DNA of 64,000 bases from Lysobacterales bacterium (GTDB taxonomy: Bacteria > Pseudomonadota > Gammaproteobacteria > Xanthomonadales > Marinicellaceae): positions 41,141 through 105,140 of the forward strand of contig JAMOMK010000036.1 in NCBI GenBank assembly GCA_027067055.1, written 5' to 3'. A program made the translations under genes and the position numbers. Below the pieces are notes generated by a model. That model saw nothing but the letters and a program-made list of their open reading frames with translations, did no database searches and was not told where the DNA came from. Positions 44,931 to 53,267 of this stretch are shown here, piece after piece (the stretch's first letter is position 1; every line of letters begins with the position of its first letter).

Positions 44931-46604
44931 ATGAGCTATCAAGCCCTTGCACGCCAATTTAGACCGCAAAATTTCACTGAGCTTGTCGGCCAAGAACACG
45001 TGTCTCAGGCACTCATAAATGGTTTGGAAAATGATAGGATTCATCATGCCTTTCTATTTACTGGTACACGAGGTGTAGGCAAAACTACAGTTGCGCGTAT
45101 TTTAGCCAAAGCACTCAATTGTGAAAAAGGCGTAACAGGTTCTCCTTGTGGAACATGTTCAGCATGTACGCAAATTTCAGAAGGACGTTTTGTGGATTTA
45201 GTGGAAGTGGATGCGGCATCAAGAACAGGTGTGGATGATACCCGTGAGTTATTGGAAAATGTCCAATATGCACCAACCAGTGGTCGCTATAAAATCTACT
45301 TGATTGATGAAGTGCATATGTTTTCAAAAAGTAGTTTTAATGCCTTATTAAAAACATTAGAAGAGCCTCCTCCGCATGTTAAATTTTTACTAGCAACGAC
45401 CGAACCGAAAAAATTGCCAATTACTGTCTTATCGCGCTGTTTGCAATTTAATCTTAAGCGCCTAAGTCTTACGCAAATAAATGACCATCTAATTAAATTA
45501 TTGGATTTGCAAAATATAACTTATGATGCCAGTGCTATTGAACTTATTGCTCGTGCTGCCGATGGATCTATGCGAGATGGGTTAAGTTTGCTTGATCAAT
45601 CTATTGCCTTTGGTGCAGGAAATGTCAAAGAAGAGGGTGTAAAACTCATGCTCGGTACAATAGACAAAAACAGTGTTGTTGGTTTGTTATCGAGTATTGC
45701 AGCAAAGGATGCGAAAAACTTGTCCGCTCAATTACAACAAATATTTGAAATGTCACCAGATTATGCCTTGTTTTTAAGTGATATGGCACTGTTGTTACAT
45801 GAAATTTCATTGTTGCAAATATTAAACAAGTATGTCGAGAGTTCACGATTTGATAAACAAACGATTGTCAAATTTTCTCAGAGTATTTCTCATGAGCAGG
45901 TTCAACTGTATTACCAAATAGTGATAAAAGGTCAAGAAGAAATAAACTTAGCACCCGATAGCAAAACGGGTTTTGAAATGACTATCATGCGTTTGTTTGC
46001 TTTTAAAATTGGGCAGTTTCCCGATACCGAAAAAAAAACGCTAGAATCTAGCCCAGAACCAGTAAGCAATAATGCCGCTAATGGGGGTGTAAATATTGCA
46101 AACCAGGTTAGTCAAGTTAAGTCACAAGCCACTGAAGCACTTATGGCGCCTCCTGTAACAAATACGGTTCAAGAACCCACTCGGCCGCTACAAAAATTTA
46201 GTATAAATGAAATAACTAGCCAGAACTGGAAAAATATTTTCAATGCTTTGCCATTAAGAGGAACAGCACGCGAACTGGCGAGAAACTCTTTAGTCATAAG
46301 TAATGATAATAATGAAGTGGTTTTGTCAGTTGACAAACAAACCCATGCATTTATGACAGAAAGAGCGTGCAGTAAACTTAAACAGGCATTAATAGATTGT
46401 GTGAAAGAGTCAATCACTGTGCAGTTGCAAGAAGGTGGCGATCACACGCAAACCATTGCACGAACAGAACAATTAATCCAAGATACAAGTGTACAAGAGA
46501 CCAAGCAGAAAGTTTCTCAAAATCCATTTGTACAAAATATGCAAGACAACTTTGATGCTGAAGTGATTCAAATCAAAGACGGTCAAAACTTTTTAGAGGT
46601 ATAG
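44931..46604 (+). CDS. dnaX: DNA polymerase III subunits tau and gamma
   Basis: The clamp-loader ATPase. It starts MSYQALARQFRPQNFTELVGQEHV; Walker A is GTRGVGKTTVA at about 45-55, the zinc module is C-x8-C-x2-C-x2-C (CEKGVTGSPCGTCSAC), Walker B is LIDEVHMFSKSSFNALLKTLEEPP, and the SRC motif LSRCLQF follows. Domain III ends near residue 365; a linker and a tau-specific C-terminal domain complete 557 residues. An A9 run followed by a hairpin at codons 367-370 should allow a short gamma form. ybaB and recR follow directly. Confidence 0.97.
   Translation: MSYQALARQFRPQNFTELVGQEHVSQALINGLENDRIHHAFLFTGTRGVGKTTVARILAKALNCEKGVTGSPCGTCSACTQISEGRFVDLVEVDAASRTGVDDTRELLENVQYAPTSGRYKIYLIDEVHMFSKSSFNALLKTLEEPPPHVKFLLATTEPKKLPITVLSRCLQFNLKRLSLTQINDHLIKLLDLQNITYDASAIELIARAADGSMRDGLSLLDQSIAFGAGNVKEEGVKLMLGTIDKNSVVGLLSSIAAKDAKNLSAQLQQIFEMSPDYALFLSDMALLLHEISLLQILNKYVESSRFDKQTIVKFSQSISHEQVQLYYQIVIKGQEEINLAPDSKTGFEMTIMRLFAFKIGQFPDTEKKTLESSPEPVSNNAANGGVNIANQVSQVKSQATEALMAPPVTNTVQEPTRPLQKFSINEITSQNWKNIFNALPLRGTARELARNSLVISNDNNEVVLSVDKQTHAFMTERACSKLKQALIDCVKESITVQLQEGGDHTQTIARTEQLIQDTSVQETKQKVSQNPFVQNMQDNFDAEVIQIKDGQNFLEV
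46030..46052 (+). promoter_or_regulatory. candidate dnaX slippage site (A9 run plus hairpin)
   Basis: Nine A residues (46030-46038) are followed, one base later, by GCTAGAATCTAGC (46040-46052), which can fold as a 5-bp stem with a three-base loop. A shift to -1 meets TAG at 46049 and a shift to +1 meets TAG at 46042. Either gives a product of about 370 residues ending at the domain III boundary. Slippage in dnaX is established in E. coli and Thermus; its use here is inferred. Confidence 0.6.
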
Positions 46605-46608
46605 AAAA

Positions 46609-46932
46609 ATGAAAGGACAATTAGGTAATTTGATGCAGCAAGCTCAAAAAATGCAAGAACAAATGCAGAAGCAGCAGGAAGAACTTGCCAATACAATAAT
46701 CGAAGGTCAAGCGGGTGCTGGTATTGTTAAAGTGCAGATGACAGGTAAGGGTTTGCTTAAAAAGCTGAATATCGATTACGATATGCTCGATGGTGATATG
46801 GACATGATGGAAGATTTAATCATTGCTGCATTCAATGATGCGCAAAACAAAATTGCAGCACAAACACAAGGTTCAATGGCGGACATGATGGGCGGAATGC
46901 AATTGCCTGAAGGATTTAAACTCCCATTTTAA
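46609..46932 (+). CDS. ybaB: nucleoid-associated protein YbaB/EbfC family
   Basis: A 107-residue DNA-binding dimer. It begins MKGQLGNLMQQAQKMQEQMQKQQEEL and includes GQAGAGIVKVQMTGKG and DLIIAAFNDAQNKI. It lies four bases after dnaX and one base before recR, the conserved dnaX-ybaB-recR order. Confidence 0.96.
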   Translation: MKGQLGNLMQQAQKMQEQMQKQQEELANTIIEGQAGAGIVKVQMTGKGLLKKLNIDYDMLDGDMDMMEDLIIAAFNDAQNKIAAQTQGSMADMMGGMQLPEGFKLPF

Positions 46933-46933
46933 T

Positions 46934-47524
46934 ATGTCATTGCTTGCTCAACTCATGCATTCATTTCAAATTCTACCTGGTGTTGGTCCAAAATCAGCAC
47001 AAAGAATTTGTTTTAATTTGTTACAAAAAAATAAAGATGAAGCCATTAAACTGGCAGAGATTTTAAAAGAAGCCTGTGAAAAAATTGGCGAATGCAAACG
47101 TTGCCGAACCTTAACTGAGCATGAGCTTTGTCGAATTTGCCTAAGTGACAAACGCAATGTCGAACAATTATGCATAGTGGAAACGCCCGCTGACTTAATG
47201 CAAATAGAGCAATCAACGGATTATTCGGGTACTTATTTTGTCTTACACGGAAATTTAAGCCCCTTAGATGGTCTTGGGCCGAGTGAATTGGGCTTTCCCA
47301 AAATGGTTGATATTTTGTCACAAGAACCCATCCAAGAAGTTATTATTGCTACAAATTCGACTTTAGAAGGTCAAACTACTGCTCAATATATTGCACAATT
47401 GTGTTCCAAAGTTGATATTAAAGCCACAACGTTGGCACGAGGTGTGCCTTTGGGTGGCGAGTTAGAATACGTCGATGCAGGCACAATCGCCCATGCCTTT
47501 GGCAGTAGAGAGGAAATAATATGA
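46934..47524 (+). CDS. recR: recombination protein RecR
   Basis: RecR acts with RecF and RecO at gaps. It has the helix-hairpin-helix LPGVGPKSAQRICF, a zinc finger with four cysteines (CKRC and CRIC), and the Toprim domain LCIVETPADLMQIEQSTDYSGTYFVLHGNLSPLDG. It is 196 residues. It overlaps the HIT gene by four bases. Confidence 0.97.
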   Translation: MSLLAQLMHSFQILPGVGPKSAQRICFNLLQKNKDEAIKLAEILKEACEKIGECKRCRTLTEHELCRICLSDKRNVEQLCIVETPADLMQIEQSTDYSGTYFVLHGNLSPLDGLGPSELGFPKMVDILSQEPIQEVIIATNSTLEGQTTAQYIAQLCSKVDIKATTLARGVPLGGELEYVDAGTIAHAFGSREEII

Positions 47525-47871
47525 ATCAAGAATCAACAATATTTGATAAAATCATCAATAAAGAAATTCCAGCCGAAATTGTTTTTGAAAATGATACGGT
47601 TTTGGGGTTCAAAGACATCAATCCACAAGCACCAATCCATGTGTTGTTTATACCAAAGATTAGAATCAGCACAATTAATGACATTAAGGACAATCAAGCC
47701 GAATTAATTGGACAATTATTTTTAGCTGCTAGGGGTTATGCCAAAGAAATAGATGAAGATGAAAACGGCTACCGCGTTGTGATGAACTGTAACAAAAATG
47801 GCGGTCAAGAAGTCTACCATATTCACTTGCACTTCCTCGCAGGTCGTCAAATGAAGTGGCCTCCGGGTTAA
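47521..47871 (+). CDS. hinT: HIT family purine nucleoside phosphoramidase (HinT)
   Basis: A 116-residue histidine-triad protein. It begins STIFDKIINKEIPAEIVFEND, has DINPQAPIHVLFIPK, and the triad VYHIHLHFLAGRQMKWPPG at the C-terminus with the W-P-P-G ending of HinT. It is the last gene of the dnaX unit and converges with the AraC remnant 13 bases away. Confidence 0.95.
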   Translation: MNQESTIFDKIINKEIPAEIVFENDTVLGFKDINPQAPIHVLFIPKIRISTINDIKDNQAELIGQLFLAARGYAKEIDEDENGYRVVMNCNKNGGQEVYHIHLHFLAGRQMKWPPG

Positions 47872-47884
47872 TAGTTTTTAATTT

Positions 47885-48652
47885 TCATTTCGATTGACTA
47901 CAAAATTGTTGTCGGTATTGGGTAGGAGAAAGGTTTAGGTATTTCCTAAAATTATGCCGTAAAGTCTCAGGTTTCTCAAAACCGGAATGATATGCCACTA
48001 AATCAATAGAATCATTATTGACTTCGAGTAGTCTTTTGGCTAAATGCAAGCGTTGTTGTATCAGCCATTGTCTTGGGCTCATGTCCATTGAGGAGCGGAA
48101 TTTCCTATCAAAGGTTCGTCGTGACATATTGGCTTGTTGTGCCATTTGGTTAATTTCTATTTTAGTTGCCAAACGATCAGTTGCCCAATCTAATGTTGCG
48201 GCGAATTGATTGGGTTTTTGTTGCACTGAAGTTTCGACAAACTGTGATTGCCCGCCATTTCGGTGTGCTGCCAAAACCATTCTGCGTGCGGAATAATTTG
48301 CTACTTCATAGCCAAAATCATCACGAATAACTTGTAAACACAGATCTATAGCAGCTGAGCTACCTGCTGAGCAGCCAATAGTTCCATCGTACTGATATAG
48401 TACATCTTGTCTGTAATGGATGTGTGGATACTTTTCTTTAAAAATATCGGTATATAACCAGTGAGTGGTCGCAGGGCGATTATCTAATAAACCAATTTCG
48501 GCTAACACAAACACACCTGAACAAAGAGAAATGGCTTGCCTACCACGATTAACCAAATCTAAAATATTTTTTATCCAATTTTTGCCAAAATTATCACTAA
48601 AATTAAAACATAAATTCTTATTTAATCCAGAGCTTAATAAGATAAAATACCA
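47885..48652 (-). pseudogene. 5'-truncated GlxA-type AraC family regulator
   Basis: The sequence encodes the end of a DJ-1/PfpI-like domain (ISLCSGVFVLAEIGLLDNRPATTHW) and a complete AraC helix-turn-helix pair (MAQQANMSRRTFDRKFRSS and VAYHSGFEKPETLRHNFRKYL). Family members are about 320 residues and start some 90 residues earlier. The frame continues upstream of the first usable start (TTG at 48556) as ILLSSGLNKNL and similar, which looks like family sequence, but stops at TAG 48653-48655, where the GNAT gene begins. There is no ATG in the open part. So the 5' end was lost; a 223-residue product from TTG could still bind DNA. Confidence 0.7.
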
Positions 48653-48654
48653 CT

Positions 48655-49152
48655 ATGAAAACTAAAAATAATGACTTTATTATTCGCCCTGCAACAAAAG
48701 AAGACTGTGGCTTAATACTTGATTTTATCATAGAGCTTGCCATCTATGAAAAACTGGCTCACGAAGTGGTGACTGATTTGGTAACACTTGAAAAATCTTT
48801 GTTTGGTGAAACAGCTTATGCCAAAGTGGTAATAGGTGAATATAATAATAAACCCGTCTCGTTTGCTCTTTATTTTCACAATTTTTCTACCTTTCTTGGT
48901 AAACCAGGGCTGTACTTAGAAAATTTATATGTCAAACCCGAAATGCGAGGAAAAGGGTTAGGTAAAATAATGCTCGCTTATTTGGCAAAGACTGCCATTG
49001 ATTTAGGTTGTGGACGGTTTGAATGGTGGGTATTGAATTGGAATAAATCCGCTATCGAATTCTACAAGTCTTTGGGTGCAGAACCCATGGATGAATGGAC
49101 AGTTAATCGGGTGACAGGACAAGCTTTAGAAAAGTTGGCAAAATTTTTCTAA
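48655..49152 (+). CDS. GNAT family N-acetyltransferase (SSAT/thialysine type)
   Basis: A 165-residue acetyltransferase. It has FIIRPATKEDCGLILDFI at the start, LYFHNFSTFLGKPGLYLENLYVKPEMRGKGLGKIMLAYLAK with the acetyl-CoA loop (RGKGLGK), and WWVLNWNKSAIEFYKSLGA. This pattern is close to diamine/thialysine N-acetyltransferases. It starts at the breakpoint of the truncated AraC gene and is divergent from it. Confidence 0.9.
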   Translation: MKTKNNDFIIRPATKEDCGLILDFIIELAIYEKLAHEVVTDLVTLEKSLFGETAYAKVVIGEYNNKPVSFALYFHNFSTFLGKPGLYLENLYVKPEMRGKGLGKIMLAYLAKTAIDLGCGRFEWWVLNWNKSAIEFYKSLGAEPMDEWTVNRVTGQALEKLAKFF

Positions 49153-49218
49153 AAATAACCCTTTTGCGTATTTGGCTCGATTAAGTTATAGTATCTAACA
49201 ACATAACACGAGTTTACC

Positions 49219-52197
49219 ATGAAAAAAATCACACTAATAATATTAGTTTTAATTACATCATTTACTATACAGGCTCAAAACACTGATTTACCTAAAATAA
49301 TTGCTGTTGCTGTTCCACTACCAGCAATTACTATCCAGCCAATAAAGAAAACGGATAAAGCCATAGAAGTTGCATTGTTCAAAGTGGGTAGTAAAATTTA
49401 TGGCAACTTAGCCCAGACCATTATAGATATCAGTTTCCATAACCCTAATAATCGCACAATTTCTGCAGATTTTATCTTGCCAATACCAGCTAACTCGACT
49501 TTAAATGGATATGCTTTAGATGTTAATGGTGTTATGGTCGATGGTGTAGCAGTAGAAAAACACAAAGCACGGGTAACATTTGAGAAGATTGTGAGACAGG
49601 GCGTTGACCCAGGTTTGGTAGAGAAAATTCAGGGCAATGTATTTAAAACGCGCATTTTTCCATTAAATGCCAAAGCCAATCGAAAGATTCGTATTAAATA
49701 CATCACCGTTCTGGGTAAGAATAAGCAAACATACAGCTATCAAATACCATTAATGCAAGGTCAGAAAGTGGGGGAGTTTAAACTCAATATCCAAGCTTTT
49801 AATATTGCAAGCAAGCCAATCATCACATCCAGCCAATTTAATGATTTAGCGTTCTCCAAATGGAATAATGCTTATATTACCCAAGTGAGTAAAAAGGATT
49901 TTTCCTTAGAGAAGCCTTTGACCATCCAAGTACCAAAACTCAACAGTAATAGTGTAATCATCGCTAAGAACAATTCAAGTGAAGTTTATTTTTCGATCAA
50001 TCAAAATTCAATTCCTTTACCTAAAATAATGATTGAACGTGTCAATTCAGCCAAGTCGATTAAACTTGTTTGGGATGCATCTAACTCACGTTATGGTTTA
50101 GATCATCAGTTAGAAATTGATTTTCTGAACAGTTATTTTAATCAAAACAAACAGGTGGAAGTCGAACTGTATTTATTGAGAAATAAATTGGCAAAACAAC
50201 AAACCTACAAAATCACACATGGCAATTGGGGAGAGTTAAAACAAACACTCAAAGCAATTAACTACGATGGTGCGACCAATCTATCCGAAATTAACAAACT
50301 CAAAGGAAGGGCTGATGCCGTTTTATTATTTACTGATAGTATTCACACATTTAATGACAGGCAAAAGATTAAGCTTAAATCTCCTTTGTTTGTGGTCAGT
50401 AGTGGATTATCGGTGAATCAAGCTTATGCTGCTTTATTAGCTGAGGAGAATAATGGTCAATCTCTCCAATTAACGGCTCAAAGTGATATGACGCAATTGG
50501 TTAATGCTCTATTTTTACCCAATAGGCAATTAATTTCCATAGATGTCTTATCAGGTAAGGTTCGTAAGTTGTCCTATTTACCACGTACAGTGAGCAACAA
50601 CTCAGGGCAAATAAGTGGGCAACTGCTGTCTGCTAGTGCCGAGCTTAGCTTAAATTACGGTTATAACGGTAAGATTTCCAATAGAGTCAAAATTCACCTT
50701 AACAAAGACAAGTCATTAGAAACCAATCTACCAGAACTTATTTGGGCACAGCAACAGCTTGATTATCTACAAAAAGAGGGCAAACAAAACAAAGCCAGTA
50801 TCATCGAATTGAGTCAACAATACGATATGGTTAGTGATTTTACTTCTTTGATTGTTTTAGAAGGTTTAGCTCAATATGTAGAACATAAAATCGCACCACC
50901 AAAGTCTTTAATCAAGATGCGCAGTGATTATTTTGCTCAAATAAAAGCGAGTAAAAAAGACAAAGAAAAAATCGTTCACGATAAAATTTCTCAAGTCATC
51001 AATATGTGGGAAACCCGCAAACAATGGTGGAAAAAAGAATTTCCTAAATATGTTGCACCAAAGCCTCAAAAAGTAAGCCAAAGAGTTAATGCTCAAGGTA
51101 TGCAAGGTGAGGGGGAATTGGATAGGGTTACGGTAACTGGTAGTCGCATAAGCGCAAGTGATTTAGAAGAAGCCGATGCAGTTTATTCAGTAGCACGTGA
51201 AGAATCTCCAACACCTGTAGCTGCGCAATCTGAAAGAAAAAAACAAAAAGCAAATGATTCGACTAGCGCATCGGTACAGATTAGTGAATGGAATCCTAAC
51301 ACACCGTATTTAAAAGTTTTGGAAAAAGCCAAAGATAAAACTTTGAGTTATTATGAATTGAAAAAAAATTACTACCAGTCACCTGCATTTTATTTCGATG
51401 CATCTAATTATTTTTTCAAAAATGATAACCAAGATTTTGCTTTACAAGTCTTATCCAATATTGTCGAGTTGAAAATTCAAGATTCGCGCTTGCTACGCAC
51501 CATGGCAATGGCATTGAAACAACAAAAGCTGTTTGATTTAAGCATTTGGGCTTATCGCAAAGTGCTAGAGGAACGCAGTGAAGAACCACAATCCTACCGC
51601 GATTTAGCCCTGGCCTTACAACAACGCATCGATGCAGGCAAGGCAAAAAACATTAAACAAGATTATAAACAAGCCATCGAGTTACTCTACAAAGTCGTGA
51701 CCGATAGATGGGATAGATTTCAAGGCATCGAAGTCACCGTATTGATGGAAATTAATCAAATGTTAGCTCAAGTAGATAAGAACCAAATAGATTATTCATT
51801 CATTGATAAACGCTTGATTCAATTATTAGATGTTGATTTGCGTATCACTTTAGCATGGGATAGCGATATGACCGACATAGATTTATGGGTGATTGAACCC
51901 AGCGGTGAAAAAGTCACTTACAGCAAAACTTTGTCAACAGTCGGCGGCATGTTCCACCAAGATTTTACTGGCGGCTATGGCCCAGAAGAATACCTATTAC
52001 ATAAAGCCCCATTGGGTAACTATACCATCAAAGTACATTTCTATGGCAATGGTTCACCCGAATTAACAGGCGGCACAACTTTATATGTCGATGTCTTTAC
52101 CAACTATGGTCGTGAAAATCAAAAAAGACAAACCCTGAGCCTACGCTTAGAAAATGCACAAGATGACTTTTTGGTTGGTACAATTGCGATTGATTGA
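49219..52197 (+). CDS. secreted VIT and VWA-like domain protein with DUF2135-like C-terminus
   Basis: A 992-residue protein with a signal peptide (MKKITLIILVLITSFTIQAQ). A VIT domain follows (SFHNPNNRTISADFILPIPANSTLNGYALDVNG, then HKARVTFEKIVRQGVDPGLVE). A degenerate VWA domain has a MIDAS-like DASNS (LVWDASNSRYG) and TDS. At residues 635-644 there is DRVTVTGSRI, a sequence otherwise typical of TonB-dependent receptor plugs. Helical repeats (about 745-860) and a DUF2135-like domain (LAWDSDMTDIDLWVIEPSGEKV) complete it. The function is unknown; it may be an envelope adhesion or scaffold protein. Confidence 0.85.
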   Translation: MKKITLIILVLITSFTIQAQNTDLPKIIAVAVPLPAITIQPIKKTDKAIEVALFKVGSKIYGNLAQTIIDISFHNPNNRTISADFILPIPANSTLNGYALDVNGVMVDGVAVEKHKARVTFEKIVRQGVDPGLVEKIQGNVFKTRIFPLNAKANRKIRIKYITVLGKNKQTYSYQIPLMQGQKVGEFKLNIQAFNIASKPIITSSQFNDLAFSKWNNAYITQVSKKDFSLEKPLTIQVPKLNSNSVIIAKNNSSEVYFSINQNSIPLPKIMIERVNSAKSIKLVWDASNSRYGLDHQLEIDFLNSYFNQNKQVEVELYLLRNKLAKQQTYKITHGNWGELKQTLKAINYDGATNLSEINKLKGRADAVLLFTDSIHTFNDRQKIKLKSPLFVVSSGLSVNQAYAALLAEENNGQSLQLTAQSDMTQLVNALFLPNRQLISIDVLSGKVRKLSYLPRTVSNNSGQISGQLLSASAELSLNYGYNGKISNRVKIHLNKDKSLETNLPELIWAQQQLDYLQKEGKQNKASIIELSQQYDMVSDFTSLIVLEGLAQYVEHKIAPPKSLIKMRSDYFAQIKASKKDKEKIVHDKISQVINMWETRKQWWKKEFPKYVAPKPQKVSQRVNAQGMQGEGELDRVTVTGSRISASDLEEADAVYSVAREESPTPVAAQSERKKQKANDSTSASVQISEWNPNTPYLKVLEKAKDKTLSYYELKKNYYQSPAFYFDASNYFFKNDNQDFALQVLSNIVELKIQDSRLLRTMAMALKQQKLFDLSIWAYRKVLEERSEEPQSYRDLALALQQRIDAGKAKNIKQDYKQAIELLYKVVTDRWDRFQGIEVTVLMEINQMLAQVDKNQIDYSFIDKRLIQLLDVDLRITLAWDSDMTDIDLWVIEPSGEKVTYSKTLSTVGGMFHQDFTGGYGPEEYLLHKAPLGNYTIKVHFYGNGSPELTGGTTLYVDVFTNYGRENQKRQTLSLRLENAQDDFLVGTIAID

Positions 52198-52242
52198 GAT
52201 ATTATTGTCCGCAGATAACGCAGATTTTCGCAGATGAAAGTT

Positions 52243-52266
52243 GTAGGGTGGGCTTGCCCACTCTAC
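52243..52266. repeat. hairpin repeat GTAGGGTGGGC/GCCCACTCTAC
   Basis: A 24-base near-perfect hairpin with a TT centre just after the VIT gene. A degenerate relative (GTAGGGAGGGAGACTTGCCCACC) lies at about 52873-52895, so the small gene between them is bracketed by related repeats. Repeats of this type are common dispersed elements; this one may also stop transcription. Confidence 0.6.
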
Positions 52267-52302
52267 GATTTAATGTTGGTTTTTGTTAAAACATGAATGG
52301 GG

Positions 52303-52320
52303 CGTTGGCTTTAGCCAACG
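52303..52320. repeat. hairpin CGTTGGC-TTTA-GCCAACG
   Basis: A perfect 7-bp stem with a TTTA loop (extendable by one pair) in the 182-base spacer before the small secreted protein gene. Together with the neighbouring GTAGGGTGGGC hairpin and a run of GCAGAT units (52211-52236), the spacer is made mostly of repeats. Confidence 0.6.
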
Positions 52321-52379
52321 AAACAAAGCCAAAAGTTTAGTAGTCTAGTCGAAGTGTAAAAAAAGGTTATGTAATTATT

Positions 52380-52865
52380 ATGAAATATATTTTAATGTTG
52401 TTGATGTTATTGTTCTCACTTGATAGTTTTTCAGAATGCCGAAAGATTGAACCAGGAAGTGGTGGAGATGCTACAATTCTTAAAAGTACAGCTTTTGGTG
52501 GTTGTTCCTATTTTTCGCCTATCTTCAGGTTAGGTTATTCAAACAAGTTTTCTGGTTATATTGGATTGGGTGCTTTGATTCCTTTTGACCAACAAACTGA
52601 TTGGGAAGGTGGGTTTAGTGATAAGGGTCTCGCTATTGTGGCAACAAAATATGAAAGTGGTGAGATATATGATTTAGGTTATTCACACCGAAATGGTGTA
52701 GTCATGTTTTCAACAGGATGGGATGCAGGAGTATCTTATCGTAAATCTGATAAGGATATGAAAGGAATATATGTAAGTTACACCTTTGTCGGCTCCATAA
52801 CATTACGCTATCTTGAAAATAATAACGACAATCTTTTTAGTGTAGGCTTTGGATTTAAATATTGA
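52380..52865 (+). CDS. small secreted protein, possible outer-membrane barrel, unknown function
   Basis: A 161-residue protein with a signal peptide (MKYILMLLMLLFSLDSFSEC). The rest is rich in aromatic and glycine residues and alternating strands (FSGYIGLGALIPFD, IYDLGYSHRNGVVMFSTGWDAGVSYRKS, SITLRYLENNNDNLFSVGFGFKY) and ends in tyrosine, as outer-membrane barrels often do. Three cysteines are present. I do not recognise a family. It is isolated between repeat-rich spacers. Confidence 0.6.
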   Translation: MKYILMLLMLLFSLDSFSECRKIEPGSGGDATILKSTAFGGCSYFSPIFRLGYSNKFSGYIGLGALIPFDQQTDWEGGFSDKGLAIVATKYESGEIYDLGYSHRNGVVMFSTGWDAGVSYRKSDKDMKGIYVSYTFVGSITLRYLENNNDNLFSVGFGFKY

Positions 52866-53267
52866 ACTCGTTGTAGGGAGGGAGACTTGCCCACCGCTAG
52901 TGTTTTAGTGAAATCAATAATCAAACAATATTAAATTCTGTGGGAAGAGCTTGAGAGGCACTTAATTAAGAGTTAGCTTATTGAATACTATCACAATTAT
53001 TTCAGAAGATTCGTCATTCTTGCGAAGGCAGGAATCTCCTTGAATAATTGTGATTTCTTTTATTAGAGCTAACACATTGTATTTTATAGTATTTCAAAGT
53101 TTAGATTGGAAATGAGTTAAATTTTTGAGATTCCTGCCTTCGCAGGAATGACGGCTTTTTGTACGCTAAACCACCCTGCAAAGAACAGCATTTAACCAAC
53201 AATTGATACGCATCAATGTTTAAAAATACGATTAAAATTATTATCTCACCATTCTTAAAAGTAACCA
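52866..53267. repeat. repeat-rich spacer with nested palindrome and inverted REP-like pair
   Basis: No gene is seen. Bases 52972-53073 form a nested palindrome: GTTAGCT/AGCTAAC outside, then TATCACAATTATT pairing with AATAATTGTGAT (one base bulged), enclosing a 27-base REP-like unit at 53012-53038. A second copy of that unit lies inverted at 53127-53153 with one mismatch (GAGATTCCTGCC, TTCGCAGGAATGACG). The unit is itself partly palindromic around CCTGCCTTCGCAGG. Confidence 0.75.

Noticed and set aside
52866..53267. A CRISPR array or attachment site
   Set aside because: There are only two copies of the 27-base unit, in opposite orientation and without regular spacing; no cas or integrase gene is present.
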